Of a stretch of 64,000 nucleotides of DNA, positions 1-7,671 are shown piece by piece. Position 1 is the stretch's first letter; every line of letters begins with the position of its first letter. The notes under the pieces were generated by a model that worked only from the letters and a program-made list of their open reading frames with translations, made no database searches and was not told the DNA's origin. Location: the NCBI GenBank assembly GCA_937879855.1, contig CALFMO010000008.1, positions 186,001 through 250,000 of the forward strand, given 5' to 3'. This stretch comes from an uncultured Acidobacteriaceae bacterium (lineage in GTDB: Bacteria > Acidobacteriota > Terriglobia > Terriglobales > Acidobacteriaceae). The translations under genes and the position numbers were made by a program.

Positions 1-98
1 AGCAAGATGAGCTCGGTATTTGGAACTCGCCTAGCGGCGCGCGGGTCGCGTGGTTCAAAGACCCGGATGGAAACACGTTGGGCATCACGCAGTTTTGA
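1..98 (+). CDS. VOC/glyoxalase-family protein, C-terminal end (partial)
   Basis: An open frame enters from the left edge and ends with TGA at 96-98. The last residues, WFKDPDGNTLGITQF, match the typical end of vicinal-oxygen-chelate (VOC) superfamily proteins, where the Asp-Pro-x-Gly-Asn turn precedes the final metal-site strand. Only about 31 residues are in the window, so neither substrate nor start can be judged. The family call rests on this terminal motif alone. Confidence 0.7.
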   Translation, partial: QDELGIWNSPSGARVAWFKDPDGNTLGITQF

Positions 99-195
99 AC
101 AGACAGGAACGCAGGCATGAACCTTGCTCAACTCTGGCTAGAAAGCGGCTTTTGCTGATCCGCACGCGTTCCGATTCCGCACACGGAAGGCCACG

Positions 196-532
196 ATGAA
201 GTCTGCCGCAAGAGACGATGCCGACGACCTCGTACAAGAGACCTATCTCAAGGCCTTATGCAATTTCGCATCGTTTTGGTCCGGTACCAATTTTCGCGCG
301 TGGATGTTCCGAATCCTGAAGAACACGTTTCTGAATTCTGCTAAACACTGGATCGAAGCATGAGCGCCGCGAATCGTGGATCTGCCGCTGTATTACAGCG
401 AGCCCTTCCTTCTTCTGAAGTGGAGGAAATGTGCTTTCTGAAGTGGAGGACATGTCGTATCAGGAGATTGCGGGAATATTGTCGATCCCGACAGAAACTG
501 TTATGCCGCGCCTGGCCAGAGCGCGGAAGTAA
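196..532 (+). pseudogene. Decayed ECF sigma factor gene
   Basis: Frame 1 (196-363) encodes a sigma-70 region 2 segment with DDLVQETYLKAL and NFRAWMFRILKNTFL, then hits TGA. Two bases out of register, 440-532 encodes a region 4 segment, EVEDMSYQEIAGILSIP followed by TVMPRLARARK, then TAA. Both resemble the intact ECF sigma at 12305-12889 (VQETYVKALKGF; EVEEMSYQEISETLAVPIGTVMSRLSRARQ). The acidic linker between regions 2 and 4 is largely missing, and a tandem duplication of about 23 nt (TTCTGAAGTGGAGGA repeated near 417 and 437) breaks the frame. There is no upstream start with region 2.1. It is almost certainly non-functional and a relic of a paralogue of the sigma factor at 12.9 kb. Confidence 0.8.
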
Positions 533-563
533 ATTCGCAAGTCACTCCTTAGCGCTTACCCGA

Positions 564-806
564 CTATACGGCTTGGACTCTCGCCAATAGCCATTCCTTT
601 GGCACTGACTGAAAAATCAGTTCATCTTCAGGGACGCTAAAGTCGATACCACAGTGCAGACATGTGAACTCACACCACGATCTGGCATTGTCGCGTCCCG
701 TGCGTTCCGGTGGCCTGTAGGAAACTACCAATGCGCCACAGTCGGGAACCGGGCAAATCGACCCTGCCGCCACCACGTCATCGCGCTCATCCCAGTTCTC
801 TAGCAT
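564..806 (-). CDS. Small zinc-ribbon-like conserved hypothetical protein
   Basis: An 80-residue protein starting at ATG 806. Two cysteine pairs are visible: CPVPDC near residues 18-23 and CEFTCLHCG near 45-53, the latter a CxxxCxxC-type knuckle, followed by the acidic stretch FSVPEDELIF and the ending PKEWLLARVQAV. This is the layout of a small zinc ribbon, and similar short proteins are in my recollection common in Acidobacteriota, but I cannot name a family. No signal peptide or membrane segment is present, so it is probably cytoplasmic. It is convergent with the sigma remnant. The cysteine spacing is the main argument that it is a real gene. Confidence 0.55.
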   Translation of the reverse strand: MLENWDERDDVVAAGSICPVPDCGALVVSYRPPERTGRDNARSWCEFTCLHCGIDFSVPEDELIFQSVPKEWLLARVQAV

Positions 807-983
807 GGAGGCTCACCTCTACGTTGCGTACTCCCGCTGTTATCAAAAACGCGCGACCGAAGGAAATATTCCCGACATTCGCCGCAATTCTTGCAAAATA
901 GAGCGCTCTCGGCGGCTTGAGATGCCAAACCGACATATTAGCCCCGGGATCGCCGGTGGGGACGCTGGCCCCCCGGGCGGTAT

Positions 984-1011
984 GGAATAAAAGATCAACA
1001 CTTTGGTTATC
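984..1011 (+). promoter_or_regulatory. ECF-type promoter (site A) for the CuA-like cupredoxin
   Basis: GGAATAAA at 984-991, a 14-nt spacer, and GTTATC at 1006-1011. The same two boxes at the same spacing recur upstream of many genes in the first 33 kb. A start about 7 nt below the -10 box would fall near 1018. That excludes translation from the TTG at 1003 and favours the GTG at 1054. Confidence 0.7.
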
Positions 1012-1053
1012 TCTAGTGAGTGGCAACGTGGTTTTCAAGCCAAGGAATTCAAT

Positions 1054-1452
1054 GTGAACAGTCTCAGGATAGTGAACAGTCTCAGGATGATGTTAATAGG
1101 ACTCACGATCTTGTCTACGGCATCGGCAAGGACAGTTGCACAGGTTGCGAAAGATGCGGGGACGGGGATGCAGGGGGCACATGAAATTCAGGTCACGCTT
1201 AGGAAATACGAATTTAACCCTGGCTCGCTGCGTGTCAGGAAAGGTGAACAGGTCAAGCTAGTCATGACCGCCGTGGACCACGATCACGGATTCAAGATAG
1301 ACGACTTTAACATCAATCAAAAAATCCCTAAGGGAACGACGGTTGTCGTGGAATTCACCGCTGACAAGACAGGCACTTTCCAATTTCGCTGCTCGAATGT
1401 CTGTGGTTTAGGCCATAGAAATATGAAAGGAACACTGGTAGTGGAGGAGTGA
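1054..1452 (+). CDS. Secreted CuA-type cupredoxin (cytochrome oxidase subunit II-like domain)
   Basis: 132 residues from GTG 1054, which has AAGGA 7 nt upstream. A hydrophobic leader (MMLIGLTILSTASA) directs export. The cupredoxin fold ends in CSNVCGLGHRNMKG: Cys113, Cys117, His121 and Met124 in the C-x3-C-x3-H-x2-M order of the binuclear CuA site, with a further His in VDHDHGF. Cytochrome c oxidase subunit II and nitrous oxide reductase use this site for electron transfer. Here the domain stands alone, without transmembrane helices or neighbouring oxidase genes, so it is more likely a periplasmic electron carrier or copper-handling protein. The start carries a tandem 18-nt duplication (AGTGAACAGTCTCAGGAT) that offers a second in-frame GTG at 1072. 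It is preceded by ECF-type site A. Confidence 0.8.
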   Translation: MNSLRIVNSLRMMLIGLTILSTASARTVAQVAKDAGTGMQGAHEIQVTLRKYEFNPGSLRVRKGEQVKLVMTAVDHDHGFKIDDFNINQKIPKGTTVVVEFTADKTGTFQFRCSNVCGLGHRNMKGTLVVEE

Positions 1453-1500
1453 GAGAAAACCGTCCCATCCGTAGCTCACAAGAAAGAGTCCACGGCTTAA

Positions 1501-1572
1501 GAGACCATCAGGAGGATCCATCACTACTGCTCGGTCCATCCGAAAATGACCGGCCAGGTCGTGGTGAAGTGA
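1501..1572 (+). pseudogene. C-terminal scrap of a type 1 copper protein
   Basis: Translation ending at TGA 1570-1572 gives HHYCSVHPKMTGQVVVK, nearly the same as the end of the intact cupredoxin at 15720-16079 (YYCTIHPKMTGKVVVQ). The Cys, His and Met copper ligands are present, but the frame is closed by TAA at 1498, so the N-terminal part is gone. It is probably a relic of a second cupredoxin gene that followed the CuA-like gene. Confidence 0.6.
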
Positions 1573-1683
1573 GTAAGGAGCTCTCCGTTTTGCAGCGCGA
1601 CCGTTATCGGAGCCTTTTCATTCACCGGCATTGCTGCCTCCACGCGCGTAGCCGGGAACGGAGCAGCAAAAGAAACGATTCGT

Positions 1684-2529
1684 GTGCGATCTCACTTCTT
1701 TCTGGAGCGTATTTTGCGACTGTTTCGCAGCGGCTTTGTGGGGGCAGCTGCACTTTTATTTGTCGCCCGGATTGGTGCGCAGTCGTCCACCGTGGAGACG
1801 CCGGAGGCGAATCCCGGTCGTCCCACGGTTTCAACTCCTGCGACGTTGACCCCGGTGGGTTACCTGCAATTTGAGAACGGGGGACTCTATGCCGACAGGT
1901 CACCTGAGTTCACAACGCTATTTGGCATCAACCAGATTACCAAGCTCACGGTCGCATCCCGCCTTCAGTTGCTCGCCCTGTCGGCACCACTTGCTCGAGC
2001 AAGTGGTGCGACCGGCGATGCTCTCTCAGGCAGTCGCCCGGGCGAGGTGTTCGCCGGATTTCAGGCAGTCGTATTGCCCGGGGAGGCGCACAAACCTACC
2101 GTAAGCCTCAGCTACATTCGCCGTCTCTACGCGAGTCCTGCACCGGAAATCGACATCGGCACATTCAGGAATAGCGCATTGATCCTGGTGAGTGACGACC
2201 TCGCAGGTTTCCATTTCGACATTAACGGCATCGTTTCCGAACAGACTAAAGGCATAATACGCCGAGGACAATTCGGCCAGACTCTCTCGATTTCACACCC
2301 ACTGGGACCGCTGACAGTCGCAGGCGAACTCTGGCACTTCACGCAGCCACTCACCAGCAGTAATGCCCTCGGGAATCTGTGGGCCGTCTCGTATCCGGTC
2401 AGGAAAAATCTTGTACTGGATGCTGGATTCGATCATGGCCTCACTTCTTCTTCGACGCAGTGGGAAGGGTTTGCCGGCTTCACGTACCTTTTGCCGCACC
2501 GATTGTGGGGATTCCACCGGCCAAAATAA
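1684..2529 (+). CDS. Outer-membrane transporter-like protein (phenol-degradation meta-pathway family)
   Basis: 281 residues, with a probable GTG start at 1684. The N-terminus has a basic stretch and a hydrophobic segment (FVGAAALLFVARIGA) consistent with a signal peptide. The mature start, RPTVSTPATLTPVGYLQFENG, and the aromatic-rich alternating strands through to GFAGFTYLLPHRLWGFH, are typical of the putative outer-membrane channel family annotated as meta-pathway of phenol degradation (PF13557 type). Substrate cannot be inferred. The start is uncertain because no strong ribosome site is visible. It may be transcribed with the upstream cupredoxin from site A. Confidence 0.6.
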   Translation: MRSHFFLERILRLFRSGFVGAAALLFVARIGAQSSTVETPEANPGRPTVSTPATLTPVGYLQFENGGLYADRSPEFTTLFGINQITKLTVASRLQLLALSAPLARASGATGDALSGSRPGEVFAGFQAVVLPGEAHKPTVSLSYIRRLYASPAPEIDIGTFRNSALILVSDDLAGFHFDINGIVSEQTKGIIRRGQFGQTLSISHPLGPLTVAGELWHFTQPLTSSNALGNLWAVSYPVRKNLVLDAGFDHGLTSSSTQWEGFAGFTYLLPHRLWGFHRPK

Positions 2530-2579
2530 ACATGACGCACTGTCCCTTCCACGCGTGCAATTGTTCAAGAGACACCTCT

Positions 2580-2608
2580 GGAATAAAAACCGCGCGAGCA
2601 CCGTTATC
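2580..2608 (+). promoter_or_regulatory. ECF-type promoter (site B)
   Basis: GGAATAAA at 2580-2587, a 15-nt spacer, and GTTATC at 2603-2608, placed 38 nt before the ATG of the small secreted protein at 2646. Confidence 0.7.
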
Positions 2609-2645
2609 AATAGTGACACTCGAAACATTTTAAAAAGGACAAATC

Positions 2646-3020
2646 ATGAAAACATTGTATTTTGCAGCTGTACTTAGTCTGACTTGCCTGCTCGGGTTTG
2701 GCGGAAGTGCCTACGCCGCACGCAACAACGCTCATTCAGTCGACATTTCCGATGCCGTGCAAATCGGCGGTACCAGACTGAAACCTGGCAACTACAAAGT
2801 GGAGTGGCAAGGGGCCGGCCCTGCGGTACAGGTGAGTTTTCAGCAGAACGGGAAGACTGTAGTCACCGTGCCAGGGACGTTGAAGACGAATGACGATCAA
2901 GTCATACAGGACGCAATCGTGACCGAAGCGACCGGCGCGGGCACGTCAACGCTCAAAGAGATCGATTTCCATCATCTAAAAGAGGCGCTAGTGTTTGACC
3001 AGAACTTAGGCAGCATGTAG
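2646..3020 (+). CDS. Small secreted protein of unknown function (acidobacterial type)
   Basis: 124 residues with AAAAGGA ahead of ATG 2646. A clear Sec signal peptide (residues 1-24, ending SAYAA) is followed by a short beta-rich domain with the phrase IGGTRLKPGNYKVEWQG. The protein at 17209-17628 has the same plan (MTKSYLIAVLMLTCLLG leader, then TLPAGDYRVSR), so the two are likely distant paralogues. Both sit behind the same ECF-type promoter motif. No catalytic residues are evident. An envelope or stress-related periplasmic role is inferred from the promoter only. Confidence 0.7.
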   Translation: MKTLYFAAVLSLTCLLGFGGSAYAARNNAHSVDISDAVQIGGTRLKPGNYKVEWQGAGPAVQVSFQQNGKTVVTVPGTLKTNDDQVIQDAIVTEATGAGTSTLKEIDFHHLKEALVFDQNLGSM

Positions 3021-3204
3021 TTGCCATAACTCAGGTGTGAGGTCGATCTACAACTGCGGCCGCATTGGGTTATTTGAGCGCGCCAGGGAGCCTGCGTCCG
3101 GAGAGCTGGGAACTTCTCAGAACGCAGGCTCTACGGCAATCTGCACACCTATTGTGTGAATACGCGAGCTTCGGGCGTACGCCACAGAGACGGAGGACCT
3201 AAGA

Positions 3205-3327
3205 ATGCTGGAAAGTGTGGTTGCGTTGATGGGCGGTCTGTTGTTGAGTGCTCTGATGGTACTGATCGGTTCTTGTATCGTTGGCTCGATTGTTGCGGCC
3301 CTCCTAGCCGTCAGCGGTGGAAGCTAA
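3205..3327 (+). CDS. 40-residue hydrophobic membrane peptide
   Basis: ATG 3205 is preceded by a strong ribosome site (CGGAGG, 8 nt spacing) and the frame runs to TAA 3325-3327. The peptide begins MLESVVALMGGLLLSALMVL and continues as an uninterrupted hydrophobic, glycine/alanine-rich stretch with one Cys, ending AVSGGS. One or two membrane helices are expected. A good intrinsic terminator follows 23 nt later (3351-3381), so this is probably an independent short transcription unit. Small-toxin, small-regulator and assembly-peptide roles are all possible. Confidence 0.6.
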   Translation: MLESVVALMGGLLLSALMVLIGSCIVGSIVAALLAVSGGS

Positions 3328-3350
3328 GAAGAAAAAGTTGGAAGAAATAC

Positions 3351-3381
3351 AAGGCCACCCTAATCACCGGGCGGCCTTTTT
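3351..3381 (+). terminator. Rho-independent terminator after the 40-residue peptide
   Basis: AAGGCCACCC, a short TAATCACC loop, then GGGCGGCCTT running into five T residues. The stem is about 9 bp with one mismatch, followed by a U-tract. Confidence 0.75.
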
Positions 3382-3456
3382 ACCTCGCGGGTCTAAATAC
3401 AAATCATAGCGTTGACTATATTTCAAAGCGTGTCTCACGAAGCAAAATGTGGTTCT

Positions 3457-3484
3457 GGAATAAAGTGTGGCAGACCGCGTTAAC
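3457..3484 (+). promoter_or_regulatory. ECF-type promoter (site C) for the YceI operon
   Basis: GGAATAAA at 3457-3464, a 14-nt spacer, and GTTAAC at 3479-3484. It lies about 97 nt upstream of the YceI start at 3581 and inside the longer open frame that begins at 3467, which supports the later start. Confidence 0.65.
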
Positions 3485-3580
3485 ACTGACAGAGCGCGAA
3501 TGCTCCCTAGCATCGAGGGCGCAAGAAGGCCAAGTCGCGCTACTGAGATCGGATCAACCGAGAATTGGCAGGAATACGAC

Positions 3581-4480
3581 ATGAAATATCGAGCTATAAC
3601 ATTTGCGTCAACGGCTTTCTTCGTTACCTCTTTAGCTCTTGCTAGCGATACCTGGGTTCTCGACTCTAGCCGATCCAATGCCCGCTTGTTTCAGGGCTCA
3701 AAAGCAATTTCAGAGTTAGTGAACACCGGCGTCGCACGCGTGACGGGGAAAGTAAAGCTGGACACAAACGATCTGGACGCCTCGTTCTTTGAACTAAGTA
3801 TTTATCCTGCGGACGAGGACTGGGGGCGCACACTCAGTCCTGGGGGTACCTTGCCCATTGGCTACGTTCCGGATGCGACGGATCAAACCCTGTTGACGTT
3901 CAAGTCGACGCGTATTCTGAGGACACAGAACGGCGAATTGGAGGTCATCGGCGATCTTACGTTGACCCGTGTAGAACGCCCCACCATAGCGACAGCAACT
4001 GAAGACTATGCCGGGCCAGTCTACGGTGATCCCGTGATTCGCAACGAAACTCGCAAAATCACGTTTCTATTCCCGAGTGCGGGCGCTGCGCATGTATCGG
4101 GACCTTTGACTCCAGCAATGCTGCGGAAAGAAAGAGTGCTAGAGATAGTGGGGTCGGCGCGCTTCGACCGAGACGCGTTCCCTGAACTGTTAATTGCGAT
4201 AAAAGAGACGAATTGGCCGGCTGTCGTGCAGAACAAAGACTGTCACATGCCATCTACAGTCGGAGAGGACTATAGCGGGGCTCCATGCACCGGGACACTG
4301 GTAGCAGCAACTCGCGATAACAACTGTGATGTGCCCGCCTCCGCAGGAGAAGACTACCGCGGCCCTCAATGCACTCCGGCGACCGGCAACCAAATAACAA
4401 TTGTTCTGGACCTAGAGTTCCTCCACACAGTCCCAGAACCGTCAGCAGGAATGCTTTTGGAGAGCGACGAAACTCGATAA
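3581..4480 (+). CDS. YceI-family periplasmic protein with a Cys-containing repeat extension
   Basis: 299 residues from ATG 3581 (CAGGAA 7 nt upstream). The signal peptide ends near LALAS. Residues about 22-220 match the YceI lipid/isoprenoid-binding barrel: DTWVLDSSRSNARLF at the start, then VARVTGKVKLD, YVPDATDQTLLTFKS and the late VLEIVGSARFDRDAFPEL. YceI proteins are usually about 190 residues. Here a tail holds two units of the form GEDY-x-G-xx-C (near residues 228 and 257), each preceded by another Cys, and a related EDYAGP occurs near 141. The repeats could bind metal or form disulfides. The gene is 3 nt ahead of the reductase at 4484, so the two are surely co-transcribed. YceI proteins often accompany cytochrome b561-like membrane proteins, which fits. 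Confidence 0.8.
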   Translation: MKYRAITFASTAFFVTSLALASDTWVLDSSRSNARLFQGSKAISELVNTGVARVTGKVKLDTNDLDASFFELSIYPADEDWGRTLSPGGTLPIGYVPDATDQTLLTFKSTRILRTQNGELEVIGDLTLTRVERPTIATATEDYAGPVYGDPVIRNETRKITFLFPSAGAAHVSGPLTPAMLRKERVLEIVGSARFDRDAFPELLIAIKETNWPAVVQNKDCHMPSTVGEDYSGAPCTGTLVAATRDNNCDVPASAGEDYRGPQCTPATGNQITIVLDLEFLHTVPEPSAGMLLESDETR

Positions 4481-4483
4481 CTT

Positions 4484-6079
4484 ATGGCGAATGTTTCCGC
4501 TATTGTCGCAGGCATTGTCTTTGTCACACTGGCCGCCACCAACGTGGTGGCGATGCTGGAGGCTTCCCAGCCCTTGCGCAACGGAACGACGAGGGCCCGG
4601 CTGATCATTCTTCATAAGGCGTGCGGGTACACGTTTGTGATTCTGCTCTGCATCATGGCCTACAGCATGAGTCAGAGACTTGTAGGTGTGGGAATAACCG
4701 GTCATCTGCCAACGCATCTGGTTGTGCATATTGTGCTTGTTCTCATCCTCGTGCCTCTGCTCTTCCTGAAGATATTGATCGCACGCCGCTACAGGCATAG
4801 CCATTCAGCGCTGAAGGCACTGGGAATTGCAATCTTCGTAATTTCATTCGCGCTTGTGTCCATTCCCAGCCTCGCCGAACTTCTTCGTTCGGCGAACCCT
4901 GGAAGCATGGGGCTGAGGCTCGCGACCGGCTTGGTTGTTGCGGTGTGCCTGGTCCAGTGCGCTTTGGTGTTTAGGAAGAGAAGGCAGCCCCGTGCTTCCG
5001 TGGAGTCATCGGGCGTTCCGGAAATTCCCACGCGGCTGACCCCACTAACGGAGCACGAAAACGCGAAGAGCCAAATGCGTCTTCTGCTGTCACAGATCGA
5101 GCAGCAAACGCACGACACCAAGACGCTGCGCTTCCAGGTTCTAGGCGAAAGACGGTTTTGTGCTAAGCCAGGTCAGTTCCTGACGTTCCAATGGACGATT
5201 GATGGACAACAAGTACGGCGGTCTTACACCGTTTCCTCCTCGCCGGTCCACGAGAACTATGTGGAAATCACACCCAAGCGCATGGAAAATGGATGTGTAT
5301 CGGTTTTTCTTAATGAGCGGGCCAAGCCAGGCCTCGCGGTGGAAGCAAGCGGACCGTACGGCCGTTTTTACTTTGACGAGACACTCCACAAAAGCATAGT
5401 TCTCATTGCGGCCGGGAGCGGGATCACACCCATGATTTCGATGCTGTGTTATATCGACGATCTCAAACTCGCTACTCCTGTGACGCTCCTATATTGTGTG
5501 CGCACGGGTGCGGACATCATTTTCGAAAACGAACTGTCGAGGCTTAGCAGGTCTCTTCACAACTTCAAATATGAAGTGTGCCTGTCGAGACCGGATCCAA
5601 CCTGGAAGGGGCGCAGTGGGCGCCTGACTGAGGAATTTGTCTCTCGGAGCGTGACCGATTTGGATTCACCCACTTTCTTTCTCTGTGGGCCCAAGGGGTT
5701 CATGGACCACGCGCGCCACATTCTGTTGACTCTAGGCGTAGCCCAGGACCGGATCCTTCAGGAAAGTTTTGGGGAGAGCAAACCGCCGACTGAGTCTCGT
5801 TCACTGGAAACCGGTGCAGTCGATACTGTCGTATTTCTTCACTCGGAAAAGGTTTGCCAGGTTTCCTCCGGAAGTACGCTGCTGGATCTGGCGGAGCGAA
5901 ACGGCGTCCAGATTCCGTTTGGCTGCCGCCAGGGCCAATGTGGTACGTGTGCTACGCGGGTTCTGAGCGGCACCGTTCAGATGGACGTGGAAGCCGGGCT
6001 GACCGCTGAGCAAAAGAATGCTGGATATGTATTGCCTTGTGTGAGCCGGGCTAAAGGAACGCTTGTCTTGTCGGCTTAG
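4484..6079 (+). CDS. Membrane-anchored FAD/NAD(P)H reductase with C-terminal 2Fe-2S ferredoxin
   Basis: 531 residues in three parts. Residues 1-170 hold about five hydrophobic helices with several His residues (LHKACGY, THLVVHIVL), like a small heme b-type or DUF2306-like membrane domain. Residues about 195-430 are a ferredoxin-NADP reductase module, with RSYTVSSSP (about 246, FAD), GSGITPM (about 311, NAD(P)) and CGPKGFM (about 401). The last 85 residues are a plant-type 2Fe-2S ferredoxin, with Cys at about 482, 487 and 490 (CRQGQCGTC) and a fourth in VLPCVSRA. The enzyme should pass electrons from NAD(P)H through flavin and 2Fe-2S to a membrane acceptor. Partnering with the upstream YceI gene suggests quinone- or lipid-linked redox chemistry. 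The true acceptor is unknown. Confidence 0.82.
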   Translation: MANVSAIVAGIVFVTLAATNVVAMLEASQPLRNGTTRARLIILHKACGYTFVILLCIMAYSMSQRLVGVGITGHLPTHLVVHIVLVLILVPLLFLKILIARRYRHSHSALKALGIAIFVISFALVSIPSLAELLRSANPGSMGLRLATGLVVAVCLVQCALVFRKRRQPRASVESSGVPEIPTRLTPLTEHENAKSQMRLLLSQIEQQTHDTKTLRFQVLGERRFCAKPGQFLTFQWTIDGQQVRRSYTVSSSPVHENYVEITPKRMENGCVSVFLNERAKPGLAVEASGPYGRFYFDETLHKSIVLIAAGSGITPMISMLCYIDDLKLATPVTLLYCVRTGADIIFENELSRLSRSLHNFKYEVCLSRPDPTWKGRSGRLTEEFVSRSVTDLDSPTFFLCGPKGFMDHARHILLTLGVAQDRILQESFGESKPPTESRSLETGAVDTVVFLHSEKVCQVSSGSTLLDLAERNGVQIPFGCRQGQCGTCATRVLSGTVQMDVEAGLTAEQKNAGYVLPCVSRAKGTLVLSA

Positions 6080-6194
6080 GCCGGTTCTCCCTGAAAAATC
6101 CCAACGTCCTACAGAACCTTCAATGCCCGAGGGCGACTGTTGCAGGCTGAACCTGCGGTCGTCCTGAGGCTTCGTGCGAAAAACAACGAAGCAG

Positions 6195-6223
6195 GGAATA
6201 AGCCCGACTAGCGTCTAGTTATG
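6195..6223 (+). promoter_or_regulatory. ECF-type promoter (site L)
   Basis: GGAATAAG at 6195-6202, a 15-nt spacer, and GTTATG at 6218-6223, 57 nt before the GTG start of the beta-propeller protein at 6280. Confidence 0.6.
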
Positions 6224-6279
6224 AACTGGTGAAGGTCAAAACCGACACATCCTTAAGTCAGTACCATTGAGGTGGAATC

Positions 6280-7455
6280 GTGAGACTTACGCTTAGCGCA
6301 GTAACATTTTTCGGGTTGAGTTTTGTCTTGTTTCAATACTTGCCGGCCCAAGCACAAACGCAGGCTAGCTCGAGTTTTGAGGTGGTCGCAACCCCGAGCG
6401 ACAACCCCAACAGCGAGCTTTTTGCGGCTTCGGCATCTTCTCCCAACGATATTTGGGCGGTAGGGCAGTCGACGATCCACTTTGATGGCGCCAAGTGGAC
6501 TGCGTTTTCCGCTCCAATGATCAAAGGCGACAACAACAGCTTTCTGCAGGGGGTCGTCGCTATTTCTCCTACTTTGGCGTGGGCGGCGGGAAACGTGACT
6601 GACGGGGCACACCCGGGGCAGGTGATCGAGCAGTGGAATGGAACCAGATGGAGCCTGTTTCCGGGGCCCAAGTTCGGAAAGAGAGACCGAGCGGAGGTCT
6701 TCGCCATGACTTCCAGTTCGGCGAATGACGTTTGGGCGATTGGCAACCTGGTGAACCTCGGCAGTGGACTGGCCTCGCCGCTTTTCGAGCACTGGAACGG
6801 CACGGGATGGACGGCGACGACACTGGAATCGAACAATCAGTTTTTGTTTGGAGCGTCCGCCGACGCTGCGAATGATGCCTGGGCGGTGGGATTCAACGGT
6901 TCAGACAGCATCACAACCTCGGCGATGCACTGGGATGGCACGAACTGGAAGCGTGTGGCAACTCCCAATGTAGGCGAGGGCACAAACAAATTGAACGCTG
7001 TGCTGGCGCTGGCGCCGAACGATGCGTGGGCGGTGGGTTTTTCCACGCCGGTTGCGCCTCCCAAACAGGCTGCCACTCTGACGTTGATTGAGCACTTTGA
7101 TGGCACGAGTTGGGTGGTAGTACCGAGTCCGAATGTTGGACCGAATAGCGCAAATCAGTCGAACCGTTTGCTTGGTTTAACGGCGAATTCGGCCAACGAC
7201 GTCTGGGCGTTTGGCTCCTACTTCGCGGCCGATGGATCGGGGCACCAGATGACACTGCTATTGCACTGGGACGGGATCAGTTGGACGATTGCACCTAGTC
7301 CCAGCTCAACGAAGGCTGGATTTCCGTGTGATCTCCTGTGGACTGGAGTTGTCTCATCACCGGGCGATGTGTGGATTCTCGGGTCCGTGCACAATGGCAG
7401 CTTGGCCATACATATGACGAAGGGGGCGGATTCTAGCTTAATTTCCAGTTTCTAG
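6280..7455 (+). CDS. Secreted beta-propeller-like repeat protein
   Basis: 391 residues from GTG 6280 (AGGTGG just upstream). A signal peptide ends near AQAQ. The rest is built from about six repeats of roughly 55-60 residues, each with a phrase like ANDVWAVG followed by EHWNGTxWxxV and then PSPN. The pattern of a Trp-rich strand and a HWDG turn indicates a secreted beta-propeller. Such proteins often bind ligands or partners rather than catalyse. No enzyme motif is visible. It sits alone behind ECF-type site L and before the debranching-enzyme gene. Confidence 0.7.
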   Translation: MRLTLSAVTFFGLSFVLFQYLPAQAQTQASSSFEVVATPSDNPNSELFAASASSPNDIWAVGQSTIHFDGAKWTAFSAPMIKGDNNSFLQGVVAISPTLAWAAGNVTDGAHPGQVIEQWNGTRWSLFPGPKFGKRDRAEVFAMTSSSANDVWAIGNLVNLGSGLASPLFEHWNGTGWTATTLESNNQFLFGASADAANDAWAVGFNGSDSITTSAMHWDGTNWKRVATPNVGEGTNKLNAVLALAPNDAWAVGFSTPVAPPKQAATLTLIEHFDGTSWVVVPSPNVGPNSANQSNRLLGLTANSANDVWAFGSYFAADGSGHQMTLLLHWDGISWTIAPSPSSTKAGFPCDLLWTGVVSSPGDVWILGSVHNGSLAIHMTKGADSSLISSF

Positions 7456-7671
7456 TTTCTGTCTGACGAGTGCTATCGGTTCACGGACCCGGTTTTATCC
7501 GGAGAGAACCCAACTGGGTCAGACCGTTCGGTTGCGCCAAGCCGAGGGCTACGCAATCGAAGTCGAGGAGAAGTGGGAGGAGATATGAGCAGCGACGTCC
7601 ACACCGCGTGGTCCAGAAACGACAAGCTGGCATACCTCTGCTGTTAACACCGGTGAAGGCAAGGACCAATT

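Noticed and set aside
787..1038. 83-codon minus-strand open frame
   Set aside because: Overlaps the small zinc-ribbon gene and promoter A; no recognisable features.
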